Shown: positions 17,667 through 26,058 of the stretch, in pieces | How the letters are laid out: each line of letters begins with the position of its first letter | Position numbering within the stretch: the first letter of the stretch is position 1 | From: Alphaproteobacteria bacterium | GTDB lineage: Bacteria > Pseudomonadota > Alphaproteobacteria > Micavibrionales > UBA2020 | Direction of reading: 5' to 3' | DNA: 64,000 nt | Assembly (NCBI GenBank): GCA_025934695.1 | Contig: JAICWS010000003.1 | Span: forward strand, 310,001 to 374,000 | Program-made: the position numbers and the translations under genes | The notes under the pieces: model-generated | The model's input: the letters and a program-made list of their open reading frames with translations, nothing else | Told to the model about the DNA's origin: nothing | The model's database searches: none

Positions 17667-18425
17667 TCACCGGTTCGCCCAGACAATCATGAGCTTGAAG
17701 ATCGCGAGGTGCACCACATAGATCTCGAGGCTGCGATGCGCGAGGAACTTGACGACGCGCCGCGCCAGATCGTCTTTCTCGGCGCGGCGCCGCCGCAGGT
17801 CCTCGCGGACGAGGCCGTCGAAGTGATACATCAGCCAGGCCGCGCCGCCCGTGGAGGCCACGACGAACGCGAGTTGGGGCGCGCTGAAGCCGAAGGTATA
17901 CTGGCTGAAGGCCAGGAAGATGGCCGTCGCGAAGACGAAGAAATGCGGCAGGCTGACGATATCCGCCGCCATGCGCCCCCGGTGGCGCACCAGCCAGCCC
18001 GCTTCCGCGAACAGCAGCGCGATGGTGCCGTATTCCAGGTAATCCGAGGTCGGCATGATCAGCAGCACCAGCAGCGCCTGCACGCCCCAGAACCGCGTCT
18101 TGCTCTTGAGCGCGAAATCCATGACCGGGTCGACGAGGGCGCGCGCGATGACGAGCGTCGCGATCGCGCTGATGGGCCACCAGGTCGTGAAGATCCAGGC
18201 GTCCATAATGGTCAGGATCGCGATGCCGGCGTAAACCCGCCAGCTGCTGCGCCAGGCCGAGTTATAGCCCGCCGGAAAGAACCAGACGAGCGCGAAGAGC
18301 CGGAACACGCGGAACCACAGGTTATCGGTGTAGAAATAAAATCCCACGTGATCGGCAACGAAGGCGATGACCGCGAGCGCACATAGCTCGTAGGAAGCGA
18401 TCTTCAATGTCTTGCGCTGGTGCAA
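17667..18425 (-). CDS. TraX-like multi-pass membrane protein, copy 2 (TTG start)
   Basis: A 252-residue paralogue of the downstream gene, shorter by some 80 residues. It has VADHVGFYFYTDNLWFRVFR near the N-terminus and FLAHRSLEIYVVHLAIFKLM at the C-terminus, mirroring copy 1. No ATG or GTG fits. The TTG at 18425 sits seven bases after AGGAG, giving MHQRKTLKIASYE. The open frame continues far upstream through trmL antisense sequence and should not be used. It is divergent from trmL with a 75-base gap. Confidence 0.78.
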   Translation of the reverse strand: MHQRKTLKIASYELCALAVIAFVADHVGFYFYTDNLWFRVFRLFALVWFFPAGYNSAWRSSWRVYAGIAILTIMDAWIFTTWWPISAIATLVIARALVDPVMDFALKSKTRFWGVQALLVLLIMPTSDYLEYGTIALLFAEAGWLVRHRGRMAADIVSLPHFFVFATAIFLAFSQYTFGFSAPQLAFVVASTGGAAWLMYHFDGLVREDLRRRRAEKDDLARRVVKFLAHRSLEIYVVHLAIFKLMIVWANR

Positions 18426-18500
18426 ACCTCGGCTCCTGACAACCCTTTGCAAATATGCCACTATTCCCGCGGCAACACAAATTTGGAAGCGATCAACGGC

Positions 18501-18950
18501 ATGCGCCTCGCGCTTTATGAACCCGATATCCCGCAGAACACCGGCACGCTGATGCGCCTCTGCGCCTGTTTGAATATCCCGCTCGATATCATCGAGCCTT
18601 GCGGCTTCCTGCTGACCGACAAGAACCTCAAGCGCGCAGGCATGGATTACCTGGAGCATCTTCGCCTGGCGCGCCATGCCAGCTGGCGCGCGTTCCAGGA
18701 AACGAACCCGTCGGCGCGGCGCGTGCTGCTGACGACGAAGGCCGCGCAGTCCTTCGTCGATTTCAGGTTCCAGAAAGACGATATCCTGATCGCGGGGCGC
18801 GAAAGCGCGGGCGTGCCCGACGAGGTCCATGAAGCCGTGGGCGCGCGCCTCGTGGTGCCGATGGTCAAGGGTGTGCGCTCGCTCAATGTCGCGGTGGCAA
18901 CCGCCATGGTGCTGTCGGAAGCCCTGCGCCAGACAGGCATGTTTCCTTAA
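18501..18950 (+). CDS. trmL: tRNA (cytidine/uridine-34 2'-O)-methyltransferase TrmL
   Basis: A 149-residue SPOUT methyltransferase that modifies the wobble base of tRNA-Leu. Motifs: LYEPDIPQNTGTLMRLCAC (motif 1), DILIAGRESAGVPD with the knot glycine, and VPMVKGVRSLNVAVATAMVLSE (motif 3, SLN). The length fits the family. ATG 18501 gives the standard MRLALYEP start; the upstream extension is not conserved. HemF follows 57 bases later in the same direction. Confidence 0.94.
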   Translation: MRLALYEPDIPQNTGTLMRLCACLNIPLDIIEPCGFLLTDKNLKRAGMDYLEHLRLARHASWRAFQETNPSARRVLLTTKAAQSFVDFRFQKDDILIAGRESAGVPDEVHEAVGARLVVPMVKGVRSLNVAVATAMVLSEALRQTGMFP

Positions 18951-19007
18951 TCCGGCTTGATTTTCGCCCTCGGAAGGCGCTTAATCGCGCGCGAGGATCG
19001 AATAACC

Positions 19008-19898
19008 ATGACGCACGCACAACGGCATCCCGCCCCGGAAGACCGCAAACAGGCCGCCTCGGCCTGGTTCGCCTCTTTGCGCGACCAGATCTGCGCGGCG
19101 TTCGAAACGCTCGAGGACGAGCTCACCGGGACTTTCAGCGACTTGCCGCCCGGCCGTTTCGAGCGCAAGCCCTGGGACCGCGCCGACAGCAAAAAAGAAG
19201 GCGACGGCCATCTGCGGGGCGGCGGCGTGATGTCGATCATGCGCGGGCGCGTGTTTGAAAAAGTCGGCGTGAATATTTCGACCGTCTACGGCACTTTTTC
19301 GAGCGAGTTCCGCAAGAACATTCCGGGTGCCGCCGACAGCGGCGAATTCTGGGCCGGCGGCATCAGCCTGGTCGCGCATATGCGCTCGCCGCTGGTTCCC
19401 GCGGTGCACATGAATACACGGCATATCGTCACCTCGAAGGCCTGGTTCGGCGGCGGCGCGGACCTGACGCCCATGTATCCGAACGACGCGGACACGGCGC
19501 ATTTCCATGGCGCGCTCAAGAAAGCCTGCGATAAACATGATCCGGCCTATTACCCGAAATTCAAGAAATGGTGCGACGAATATTTCTTCCTGCCGCACCG
19601 GGGCGAGCCGCGCGGCGTGGGCGGCATTTTTTACGACTATCTCGAAAACAGCTGGGACAAGGATTTTTCTTTCACGCAGGATGTCGGCCGGGCCTTCATT
19701 GAGGCTTACGTGCCGGTCGTGCGCAAACACATGAACGAGCCCTGGACGCAGGAGCAGCGTGAGCACCAGCTGGTGCGACGGGGACGCTACGTCGAGTTCA
19801 ACCTTCTCTATGACCGGGGCACGCAGTTCGGCCTGAAAACCGGCGGCAATACGGAAGCGATCCTGATGTCGATGCCGCCGGAGGCGAAGTGGCCATAA
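19008..19898 (+). CDS. hemF: Oxygen-dependent coproporphyrinogen III oxidase
   Basis: A 296-residue cytoplasmic enzyme that converts coproporphyrinogen III to protoporphyrinogen IX with O2 in heme synthesis. Conserved blocks: [84 protein letters not shown] and [18 protein letters not shown] 19008 follows GAGGA. The use of the O2-dependent form fits an aerobic, cytochrome-rich organism. An intrinsic terminator follows. Confidence 0.97.
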   Translation: MTHAQRHPAPEDRKQAASAWFASLRDQICAAFETLEDELTGTFSDLPPGRFERKPWDRADSKKEGDGHLRGGGVMSIMRGRVFEKVGVNISTVYGTFSSEFRKNIPGAADSGEFWAGGISLVAHMRSPLVPAVHMNTRHIVTSKAWFGGGADLTPMYPNDADTAHFHGALKKACDKHDPAYYPKFKKWCDEYFFLPHRGEPRGVGGIFYDYLENSWDKDFSFTQDVGRAFIEAYVPVVRKHMNEPWTQEQREHQLVRRGRYVEFNLLYDRGTQFGLKTGGNTEAILMSMPPEAKWP

Positions 19899-19909
19899 TT
19901 TTTTAATTT

Positions 19910-19932
19910 AAACAGGAGCTTGCCTGTTTTTT
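19910..19932 (+). terminator. Rho-independent terminator of hemF
   Basis: AAACAGG, a 6-base loop and CCTGTTT with six T in total, starting 12 bases after the hemF stop. Confidence 0.8.
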
Positions 19933-19965
19933 CGGCCCTTTAATCATTTTCTAACGTCCTGCCTT

Positions 19966-19995
19966 TATAATATTATGTAACGCGCAATATGTAAC
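19966..19995 (+). promoter_or_regulatory. Candidate -10 element and TATGTAAC direct repeats upstream of the PDE locus
   Basis: TATAAT at 19966-19971 is a perfect -10 box, but no good -35 lies 16-18 bases upstream. Directly downstream, TATGTAAC occurs twice (19974-19981 and 19988-19995), 14 bases apart. A missing -35 with repeats at the start site suggests regulator-dependent transcription, by inference only. Confidence 0.4.
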
Positions 19996-20048
19996 CAAAT
20001 TCTTAATTCCGGCGAAAGAGACCTGTAGCAACATCCGGGGAGACCATT

Positions 20049-20264
20049 ATGCCCAGCCAGCCCACCATCGCCACTTCGCCTCAGGACCATATTAAAAACC
20101 TTCAGAAATTCGCCGTCGACGGCGACATCAAGGGCATGGCCGAGTCTATTGGCGAACTGCATGCGCAGTGGGGCGTGCTCAGCGCCGAAATGCAGTCGGA
20201 TGTGATGAAGCTCGAAGCCATTTTCCTGACCCTTCTTCAGGCCCGGACGAAAAAGGTGCATTGA
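20049..20264 (+). CDS. Small helical protein coupled to the double-PDE gene (unknown)
   Basis: A 71-residue protein with a well-placed GGGGAGA ribosome-binding site. It appears all-helical (HIKNLQKFAVDGDIKGMAESIGE, then MQSDVMKLEAIFLTLLQ) with no membrane segment or cysteines. Its stop overlaps the start of the 1202-residue gene (TGATG), so the two are translationally coupled. Such placement fits a partner, chaperone or immunity-type protein, but the sequence does not identify one. Confidence 0.75.
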   Translation: MPSQPTIATSPQDHIKNLQKFAVDGDIKGMAESIGELHAQWGVLSAEMQSDVMKLEAIFLTLLQARTKKVH

Positions 20265-23200
20265 TGCCAGATACCAACCCGACACCGCAGACCCTGGAAG
20301 ACCAGATCCGCGCCATGGCGGCGGCGGATCCGCGCATCCGCCAGTCCTTCGTGCAGGGCGGCGGCGACTACACCGACGACCGGTTTGAGGCGACAATGGC
20401 CAAGATCGGCGGCCTCGACACCAAATTTCAGCAAAGCGGCGGCGTCTTTTTCTCCCTCGGCAGCACGCCCCAGGAAACGGCGGACGCCTTTACGAAGATT
20501 CACGTCGAGCAATACCGCGAGGACGCGAGGCCCAGCCTTCCCGCACTCGTCGCGCACCATCTTGATGAAATCGGCCTGTCGAAGGACAATCCGCATTACA
20601 AGGCCGCAATCCTTGTGGCCGCGCGCGCGGAGGTCGACTTGGCCGACACCCCACAATATCACAATAAGAACCACTATGCCGATGTCACTGCGCAGGTCGC
20701 GGAATTCGCTAAAAAGAATAATGAGCTGGCCGCCAAAGGCGTCGCGGGCGCGCATCAGCTGACGCCGGAGGAGATGGCGGATTCCATCACCGCGGCCGTC
20801 GGTCACGACCTCGACCATCCGGGCGGCAAGAACGCGACGCCGGAGCAGATCGCCAACAAGGAAGATTTCGACCGCCTGCGCCTGGAAAAACGCTCCTTTG
20901 CCGCAATGAAGCCCTTGCTGCGCGAGGCAGGCCTCGATCTCGAGTCCGAAAATAATATCCGCACCATGATCATGACGACGAGCCCCGACGGCCCGCATGA
21001 CATCCTGAAAGCAGTCGCCAAGGCGCAGCAGGACGGCACGGAGGTCGACTGGTCGAAAGTGCCGAACCACGACAAATTTCCCGAGCTGAAGGAAGCCCTG
21101 CTGAAAGATCCGAAGCTGACGGCCCGTTCCGCCATGCTGGAAGACGCCGATCTTGGCGCTTCGGCCTACGAAGGGCTCCGCTCCAACGTCAAGATGAGCG
21201 ACGGCTTCACGCAGGAACTGCAGCAGCGCGAATATCGTACTGGCGCCGGCACGCTTGAAGACCTCAACGGCCCCCTCGCCCGCGCGGGATTTACGCAATT
21301 CGTCGTGAAGGAAGGCCCCGCCTCCGCGGCCGCGCAGGCGGCGCTGGGCGATAACGACCGGGAACTGCGCGCGACGACCGCGCAGCAGATTGCGGAAGTC
21401 AAGGAACGCGCCCAGACCCTGCCCAATACCGTCAAGGAAATGGCGGCGCAGAATCCCGACATCGTCGAAGCCTTCGGCGGTCAGGAAAAATTCAACGCGG
21501 CCATGGAAAAAATCGGCACGCTGGATACGAAATTCGACGCGCGCGGCGGCGTCTTCTTTCACCTTGGCAGCACGCCCGCGGAAACCGCGGAGGCTTTCAC
21601 CAAGATTCACGTCGACAACTACCGCGACGTCGGTCGTCCCAGCCTTCCCGCACTCGTCGCGCATCACCTCGATGAGATCGGCCTTGCCAAGGACGACCCG
21701 CATTACAAGGCGGCGCTGCTGGTCGCGAGCCGCGCGGAAGTAGACCTTGCCAAGACGCCGCAGTACCACAACACGAACCACTATGCCGACGTGACCGCGC
21801 AGGTCGCCGAACTGGTCAAGCGCAACAACGAGCTTGCCGAACAGGGCGTGCCCGGCGCGCAGAAGCTGACGCCGCAGGAGATGGCCGACTCCATCACCGC
21901 CGCCGTCGGCCACGACATCGAGCACCCGGGCGGCAAGAATGCCGCGCCCGGCGAAGCCGTCACCGCCGACAACCGGCTGCGCCTCGAGGAGCAGTCCTTC
22001 AAGACCATCGAGCCGCTGCTGAAAGACGCGGGGCTGGACGCAAAGGCAATGGGCGACATCCATACGATGATCCAGACCACGAGCCCGGACGGTCCGCACG
22101 GCATTCTGAAAGCCATCGCCAAGGCGCAGCAGGAAGGAAAGCCGGTCGAATGGGCGAAACTGGATCCGAATAACAAGATGCCCGAACTGCGCGACCTCGC
22201 CGAAAAGCTGAAGGCGGACCCGAAGCTGACGGCCCGTTCGGCCATCCTCGAAGATTCCGAGCTCGGTGCTTCGGCATTCGAAGGCCTGCGCTCCAACGTC
22301 AAGATGAGCCAGGGCTTCACGCAGGAATTGCAGGAGCGCAACTATGGAGAAAACCTGCAAGGTCCGAGCGCGCGCCAGGGATTCAGCGATTTCGTCGTGG
22401 GCGAAGGCCCCGCCTCTGCCGCCGCCCAGCAAGCGCTGGGCCAGAATTACAAGGAAATGTACAAGGACACCCGCCACCTCGCGAACCAGATGAAGTCGCT
22501 GGCGGTCGGCACCTGGCAGGACGGCAAGACCGAGGGCGGCGCACCTTTCAGCCGCGTCGAGGCCGCGGGGCTGACCGAAATGCAGGCCAACGGCACGCTG
22601 AATGCGATGAAGGAAGCCGGGCTCAGCCCGACGATGGAGCGTAGCGCCGACGGCGCTACCACGACCTATCGCGTTGAGGGTGACGACGTGGCCCGGCTGC
22701 ATGCGATGCGCGAGAGCGTTATCGCGAAGATGGACTGGAAGGTCGACGCCAAAGCCTCCGAAGTCAACAAGTTCACGATCACGGATGTGAAGACCGCGCC
22801 GCTCGGCAATGACGAACTGAAGGCGCTGAAGAGCGCGCTGGAAAGCGAAAGACTAGCCCCGCACACGAACGATCCGGGCAAGATCTCGGTGATGGGATTC
22901 AATGCTTCTGTCGTCCAGGGAATAAAGGACCGCGCCCAGCCTGCAGTCCAGCAGCCGGCGGCAGCACCGCCCGCGCCGCCGGCGCAGGCCGCAGCGCCGC
23001 AGGCGCCGCCGCCGAAAGCCGATCCGCCCAGTAACAATGGCGGCGGAAACACTGGAAATAATGGCGGCAATAACGGACCTAATAACGGCGGTACCGGAGG
23101 CGGAAGCGCGCCGGTCGAGCCAAAAAAGCCGCCGCCCCCGCCGGCCCCCGCCACTAGCACGCCGCCGGGATCCGCCGCGGGAGCAACTAATCATCACGAG

Positions 23201-23872
23201 ACGCCGCCGAAACCCGCGACAGTGGAAACTCCGCACAAGCCTGCCGTGGAGAAACCCGCGGTCGAACCGCCGAAGTCGAAATTCTCGGCGCCCGAGGAGC
23301 CCAAAGGCGGCAAGGGCGTGCAGGGACATGCCGGCACTGCTGTCGGCGCAGCGCAAGTCGGGCTTGATATCGCGGAAGGCAAATACGGACAGGCGCTGCA
23401 AGGCGCGGCGACGCAGGTCGCCCTGAACCCCGCCACCTATAAAGCGGCGGCAACGCTGACGGAAGAAGGCGGCACCGTGGCCAAGGCGCTTGGCTTCTTC
23501 GGCAAGAAAATCCCCGTTGTGGGTGCGGTCGTGACGGCGGGCTTCGTCGCCTATGAAGTTGGATCAAATATTTATGACGGCAAAGGCGCGAAGGCCTGGG
23601 CAGCTGCCGGAGCGGGCACCGCCGAAATTCTTGGCAACGTTGTCGGCTTCGGCGTGGGCGACGCCGCGCGCGAGGGCGTGCGGGAAACCATCGTCCGCAC
23701 GGCGGGCGAAGAATATGCGCCGAACAAATCCGGCATCCGCCAGCTGGTCGAACAAGGCGTGGAAGTGGGGTCGAAGTTCCTGAATAGCGCGCCCGCGAAA
23801 CCCGAGGACATCGCCGTACGGAATAGCGCCTCTCCGGTCACTCGGCCGCCGAAGCCACCCTCGATGAGCTAG
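20264..23872 (+). CDS. Large protein with two class-I PDE-like HD domains, Pro/Gly linker and hydrophobic C-terminal domain
   Basis: A 1202-residue protein. Residues about 10-360 and 390-720 are tandem copies of one domain. Each has YHNxNHYADV (132-141; 501-510), GHDxxHPGGKN (H181, D182, H185; H550, D551, H554) and LEDxxLGAS (near 294-300; 664-670). The order and spacing match the catalytic core of class-I cyclic nucleotide phosphodiesterases (YHN general-acid His, HAADV metal His, HDxDHPG, then a late metal Asp). A less defined region follows to about 890, then a Pro/Ala/Gly/Asn linker (about 897-1010) and a Gly/Ala-rich hydrophobic domain (about 1016-1175). No signal peptide is visible. Hydrolysis of cAMP or cGMP is inferred, and the substrate is unproven. 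ATG 20264 overlaps the upstream stop. Confidence 0.82.
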   Translation: MPDTNPTPQTLEDQIRAMAAADPRIRQSFVQGGGDYTDDRFEATMAKIGGLDTKFQQSGGVFFSLGSTPQETADAFTKIHVEQYREDARPSLPALVAHHLDEIGLSKDNPHYKAAILVAARAEVDLADTPQYHNKNHYADVTAQVAEFAKKNNELAAKGVAGAHQLTPEEMADSITAAVGHDLDHPGGKNATPEQIANKEDFDRLRLEKRSFAAMKPLLREAGLDLESENNIRTMIMTTSPDGPHDILKAVAKAQQDGTEVDWSKVPNHDKFPELKEALLKDPKLTARSAMLEDADLGASAYEGLRSNVKMSDGFTQELQQREYRTGAGTLEDLNGPLARAGFTQFVVKEGPASAAAQAALGDNDRELRATTAQQIAEVKERAQTLPNTVKEMAAQNPDIVEAFGGQEKFNAAMEKIGTLDTKFDARGGVFFHLGSTPAETAEAFTKIHVDNYRDVGRPSLPALVAHHLDEIGLAKDDPHYKAALLVASRAEVDLAKTPQYHNTNHYADVTAQVAELVKRNNELAEQGVPGAQKLTPQEMADSITAAVGHDIEHPGGKNAAPGEAVTADNRLRLEEQSFKTIEPLLKDAGLDAKAMGDIHTMIQTTSPDGPHGILKAIAKAQQEGKPVEWAKLDPNNKMPELRDLAEKLKADPKLTARSAILEDSELGASAFEGLRSNVKMSQGFTQELQERNYGENLQGPSARQGFSDFVVGEGPASAAAQQALGQNYKEMYKDTRHLANQMKSLAVGTWQDGKTEGGAPFSRVEAAGLTEMQANGTLNAMKEAGLSPTMERSADGATTTYRVEGDDVARLHAMRESVIAKMDWKVDAKASEVNKFTITDVKTAPLGNDELKALKSALESERLAPHTNDPGKISVMGFNASVVQGIKDRAQPAVQQPAAAPPAPPAQAAAPQAPPPKADPPSNNGGGNTGNNGGNNGPNNGGTGGGSAPVEPKKPPPPPAPATSTPPGSAAGATNHHETPPKPATVETPHKPAVEKPAVEPPKSKFSAPEEPKGGKGVQGHAGTAVGAAQVGLDIAEGKYGQALQGAATQVALNPATYKAAATLTEEGGTVAKALGFFGKKIPVVGAVVTAGFVAYEVGSNIYDGKGAKAWAAAGAGTAEILGNVVGFGVGDAAREGVRETIVRTAGEEYAPNKSGIRQLVEQGVEVGSKFLNSAPAKPEDIAVRNSASPVTRPPKPPSMS

Positions 23873-23877
23873 CTCAA

Positions 23878-24669
23878 TTACAATTTCGGGGAAGTATCCG
23901 GCCTGCAAGACGGCTGGTGGCCGTATTTCGATACGGGCGGATTTTGCGCCGCGTCGAAGGCGCGCTTGGCCTTGAGACGGTCGCGTGCGGCGAAGATGCC
24001 GTCGCCCAAAGCGAAATCGGAAACTTTGCGGTCGCCATAGACGCGGCCTTTTTCCGCCATATCCGGGTCGCATTTGCACAGGTGATCGAGTGTCGCCTGG
24101 CAATCCGTCCCCACAGCAGTGAGCAGCAGGTAATTGCGGAAGGCGGGTTGCGATTGCAGTTCGGCCTGCACGCAAGCCTGCGCCATCAGTTTCGTAACGA
24201 GGTCCAGCTTGCCGTGGAAGACCGCGGCGCCGAGCGCGCCGCCATATCCCGTCGGCGAGGCGGGATTGCGATGAAACGGAATCGCGCCTTTGGCGAGTAG
24301 CATATCCACGCCCGCCGGGAAATCGGCCAGCACCGCCGCCGACAGCGGCGAAAGGCTATGCTTGTCGTAAAGGTCTGGATATTTCTTGCGCGCTTTTTCG
24401 TGCGCGAATTCGCTTAAACGATTCCAGGCGTCGGTGAAGGCGCTGTCGGGGTTGGGAAGTTGCGGATGCTTGTTGAACAGCGAGGGCAGCGGTGCCGCGA
24501 GCAGGTATTCGACGCGCCGGGCATGCTGTTTATCGATAGCGCGGGCAAGTTCATCGGCAATCAGCGCATTGGCGGAAACGCGAAAGGCCTGCAGGCCCAG
24601 GCGGCGGCCGAGTTTGCGGGCCCACTGCCGGTCACTGGCCTCCATTTCTACGCCCTTGCTTTCGCTCAT
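23878..24669 (-). CDS. Ankyrin-repeat-like protein (unknown role)
   Basis: A 263-residue soluble protein. SPLSAAVLADFPAGVDMLLAKG and GGALGAAVFHGKLDLVTKLMAQ look like two ankyrin units (PLxxAxxxGxxxxVxxLLxxGA). The N-terminus is basic and helical (RKLGRRLGLQAFRV). There are several cysteines (QACVQ, DCQA, LCKCD) but no signal peptide. ATG 24669 (MSESKGVEME) has a weak ribosome-binding site; ATG 24645 follows AAGGGCG and is an alternative. It is convergent with the double-PDE gene, with only five bases between stops. Ankyrin repeats bind proteins, and the partner is unknown. Confidence 0.68.
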   Translation of the reverse strand: MSESKGVEMEASDRQWARKLGRRLGLQAFRVSANALIADELARAIDKQHARRVEYLLAAPLPSLFNKHPQLPNPDSAFTDAWNRLSEFAHEKARKKYPDLYDKHSLSPLSAAVLADFPAGVDMLLAKGAIPFHRNPASPTGYGGALGAAVFHGKLDLVTKLMAQACVQAELQSQPAFRNYLLLTAVGTDCQATLDHLCKCDPDMAEKGRVYGDRKVSDFALGDGIFAARDRLKAKRAFDAAQNPPVSKYGHQPSCRPDTSPKL

Positions 24670-24762
24670 ATTGCACCCACGTTACAACCAATATTTTCCA
24701 GAATATATCAGAAATGGAGGGAAGAAATCAAGGAAAACTTGAGGACATAAGTACCTTATTCG

Positions 24763-26034
24763 CTATTCCTTCGTCCCGATCCAGGCAGGCCGCGTTTCAG
24801 GCGGGGGCGGATAATTCTCCTGCAGGCGCTTCAGGCATTCGGTGCGGCCGGGTTTGAAGCCCTGCTCCATCCACCATTCGCTCATTTCATCGAGGATCCG
24901 CCCGACCTCCGGCCCCTGTTTCCAGCCGAGCTTGAGCACATCGTCGCCGATTACGGGGAAGCGCGGCGCGCGAAAGGCGGTCGCCACCTGGTAGAGCTTG
25001 TCGAAATTCTCGCGCGTATTTTCGCGCGCCGCGGCCAGCAATAAAAGACTGCGTACCATGTCGTTGTCGAGGCGGTAAACGAGCTTTTCGACTTCCGCCG
25101 GTGTCATCTGCATGCTGACCTTCCAGGTCGGCGTGGCGAGCGTGGCCAGTTGCGCCGCCTGTTCGTTGGACAGGCGCAGCGCCTTGACCACCTGCGGCAC
25201 GCTGTCGCGCGTGATGTCGAGCAGCGCCGCCAAGCGCCGCACCGCGAAGGCTTTGCCCTGCTGCTCGTGCTCGAGATCGATGAGGCGCTGCAGCACGAGC
25301 ACCGCCGTCGCTTCCGGCAGATAATGCGTGACGACGCCCGCGTGCATCATGATGTTCCACACGTCGGCGGAACGGTCGGAATCAAGCAGCTTGAAGGTTT
25401 CCTGCCGGATACGCTCGGCCGACAGCTTGACGATCAACCCAGCGAGCTTCGCGCAGGCGAGCAGCCCGTCCTTATCCGGCGCGCCCTTGCCGAAATGCGC
25501 GTAGAAGCGGAAGAAGCGCAGGATCCTTAAAATATCTTCGCGGATGCGCTGCTCGGCGTCGCCCACGAAAACGACCCGCCCCTGCCGCAGGTGCTCGAGC
25601 CCGTTGAAGGGGTCGTAGACGTCGCCGTCGATGGTGGCCGACATGGCGTTGATGGTGAAGTCGCGCCGCGCCGCGTCTTTTTCCCAGTCGTCCGTGAAAG
25701 CCACTTCAGCATGGCGGCCGAACGGGTTGACGTCGATGCGCAGCGTGGTGATTTCGAACGGATGGCCGTCGACGATGGCGGTGACCGTGCCGTGCTTGAG
25801 CCCGGTCGGCGCATGCTTGATCTTCGCGGCATTGAGATGCGCGATCACCTCGTCGGGCTTGAGCGGCGTCGCGATATCGATGTCGATGACGTTGCGGTTG
25901 GCGAGCGCGTCGCGCACGCAGCCGCCCACGAAGCGCGCCTGCGCGCCGCTCGCATTCAGCGCCTCCATCACCCGCATCGTGTCGGGAGAGACCATCCAGG
26001 CCTGCTGGGCCAGTTTTCCGCTGAAGACGTGCAT
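24763..26034 (-). CDS. cca: CCA tRNA nucleotidyltransferase / poly(A) polymerase family
   Basis: A 423-residue class-II nucleotidyltransferase that adds or repairs the 3' CCA of tRNAs. The head domain shows FVGGCVRDALANR and the metal-binding DxD in VIDIDIATP, then FEITTLRID and a RRDFTINAMS motif. The RNA-binding neck (GDAEQRIREDILRILRFFRF) and a helical C-terminal body follow. In alphaproteobacteria this enzyme commonly lies downstream of a CoA-type Nudix gene and DUF1285, as here. A MITE-like repeat separates it from the Nudix gene. Confidence 0.94.
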   Translation of the reverse strand: MHVFSGKLAQQAWMVSPDTMRVMEALNASGAQARFVGGCVRDALANRNVIDIDIATPLKPDEVIAHLNAAKIKHAPTGLKHGTVTAIVDGHPFEITTLRIDVNPFGRHAEVAFTDDWEKDAARRDFTINAMSATIDGDVYDPFNGLEHLRQGRVVFVGDAEQRIREDILRILRFFRFYAHFGKGAPDKDGLLACAKLAGLIVKLSAERIRQETFKLLDSDRSADVWNIMMHAGVVTHYLPEATAVLVLQRLIDLEHEQQGKAFAVRRLAALLDITRDSVPQVVKALRLSNEQAAQLATLATPTWKVSMQMTPAEVEKLVYRLDNDMVRSLLLLAAARENTRENFDKLYQVATAFRAPRFPVIGDDVLKLGWKQGPEVGRILDEMSEWWMEQGFKPGRTECLKRLQENYPPPPETRPAWIGTKE

Positions 26035-26058
26035 GGCGATCTACCTGGACAGATTCCG

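Noticed and set aside
17667-18830. 387-codon version of TraX-like copy 2
   Set aside because: The extra N-terminal residues run antisense through trmL and are not membrane-like; the TTG at 18425 with AGGAG is the better start.
20237-22702. 821-codon open frame antisense to the double-PDE gene
   Set aside because: It mirrors the repeat structure of the sense gene, has no recognisable domain or start context, and arises from GC-rich codon bias in the opposite frame.
20049-24669. Prophage or integrated plasmid
   Set aside because: No integrase, transposase, attachment repeats, structural genes or tRNA junction are present around the locus.
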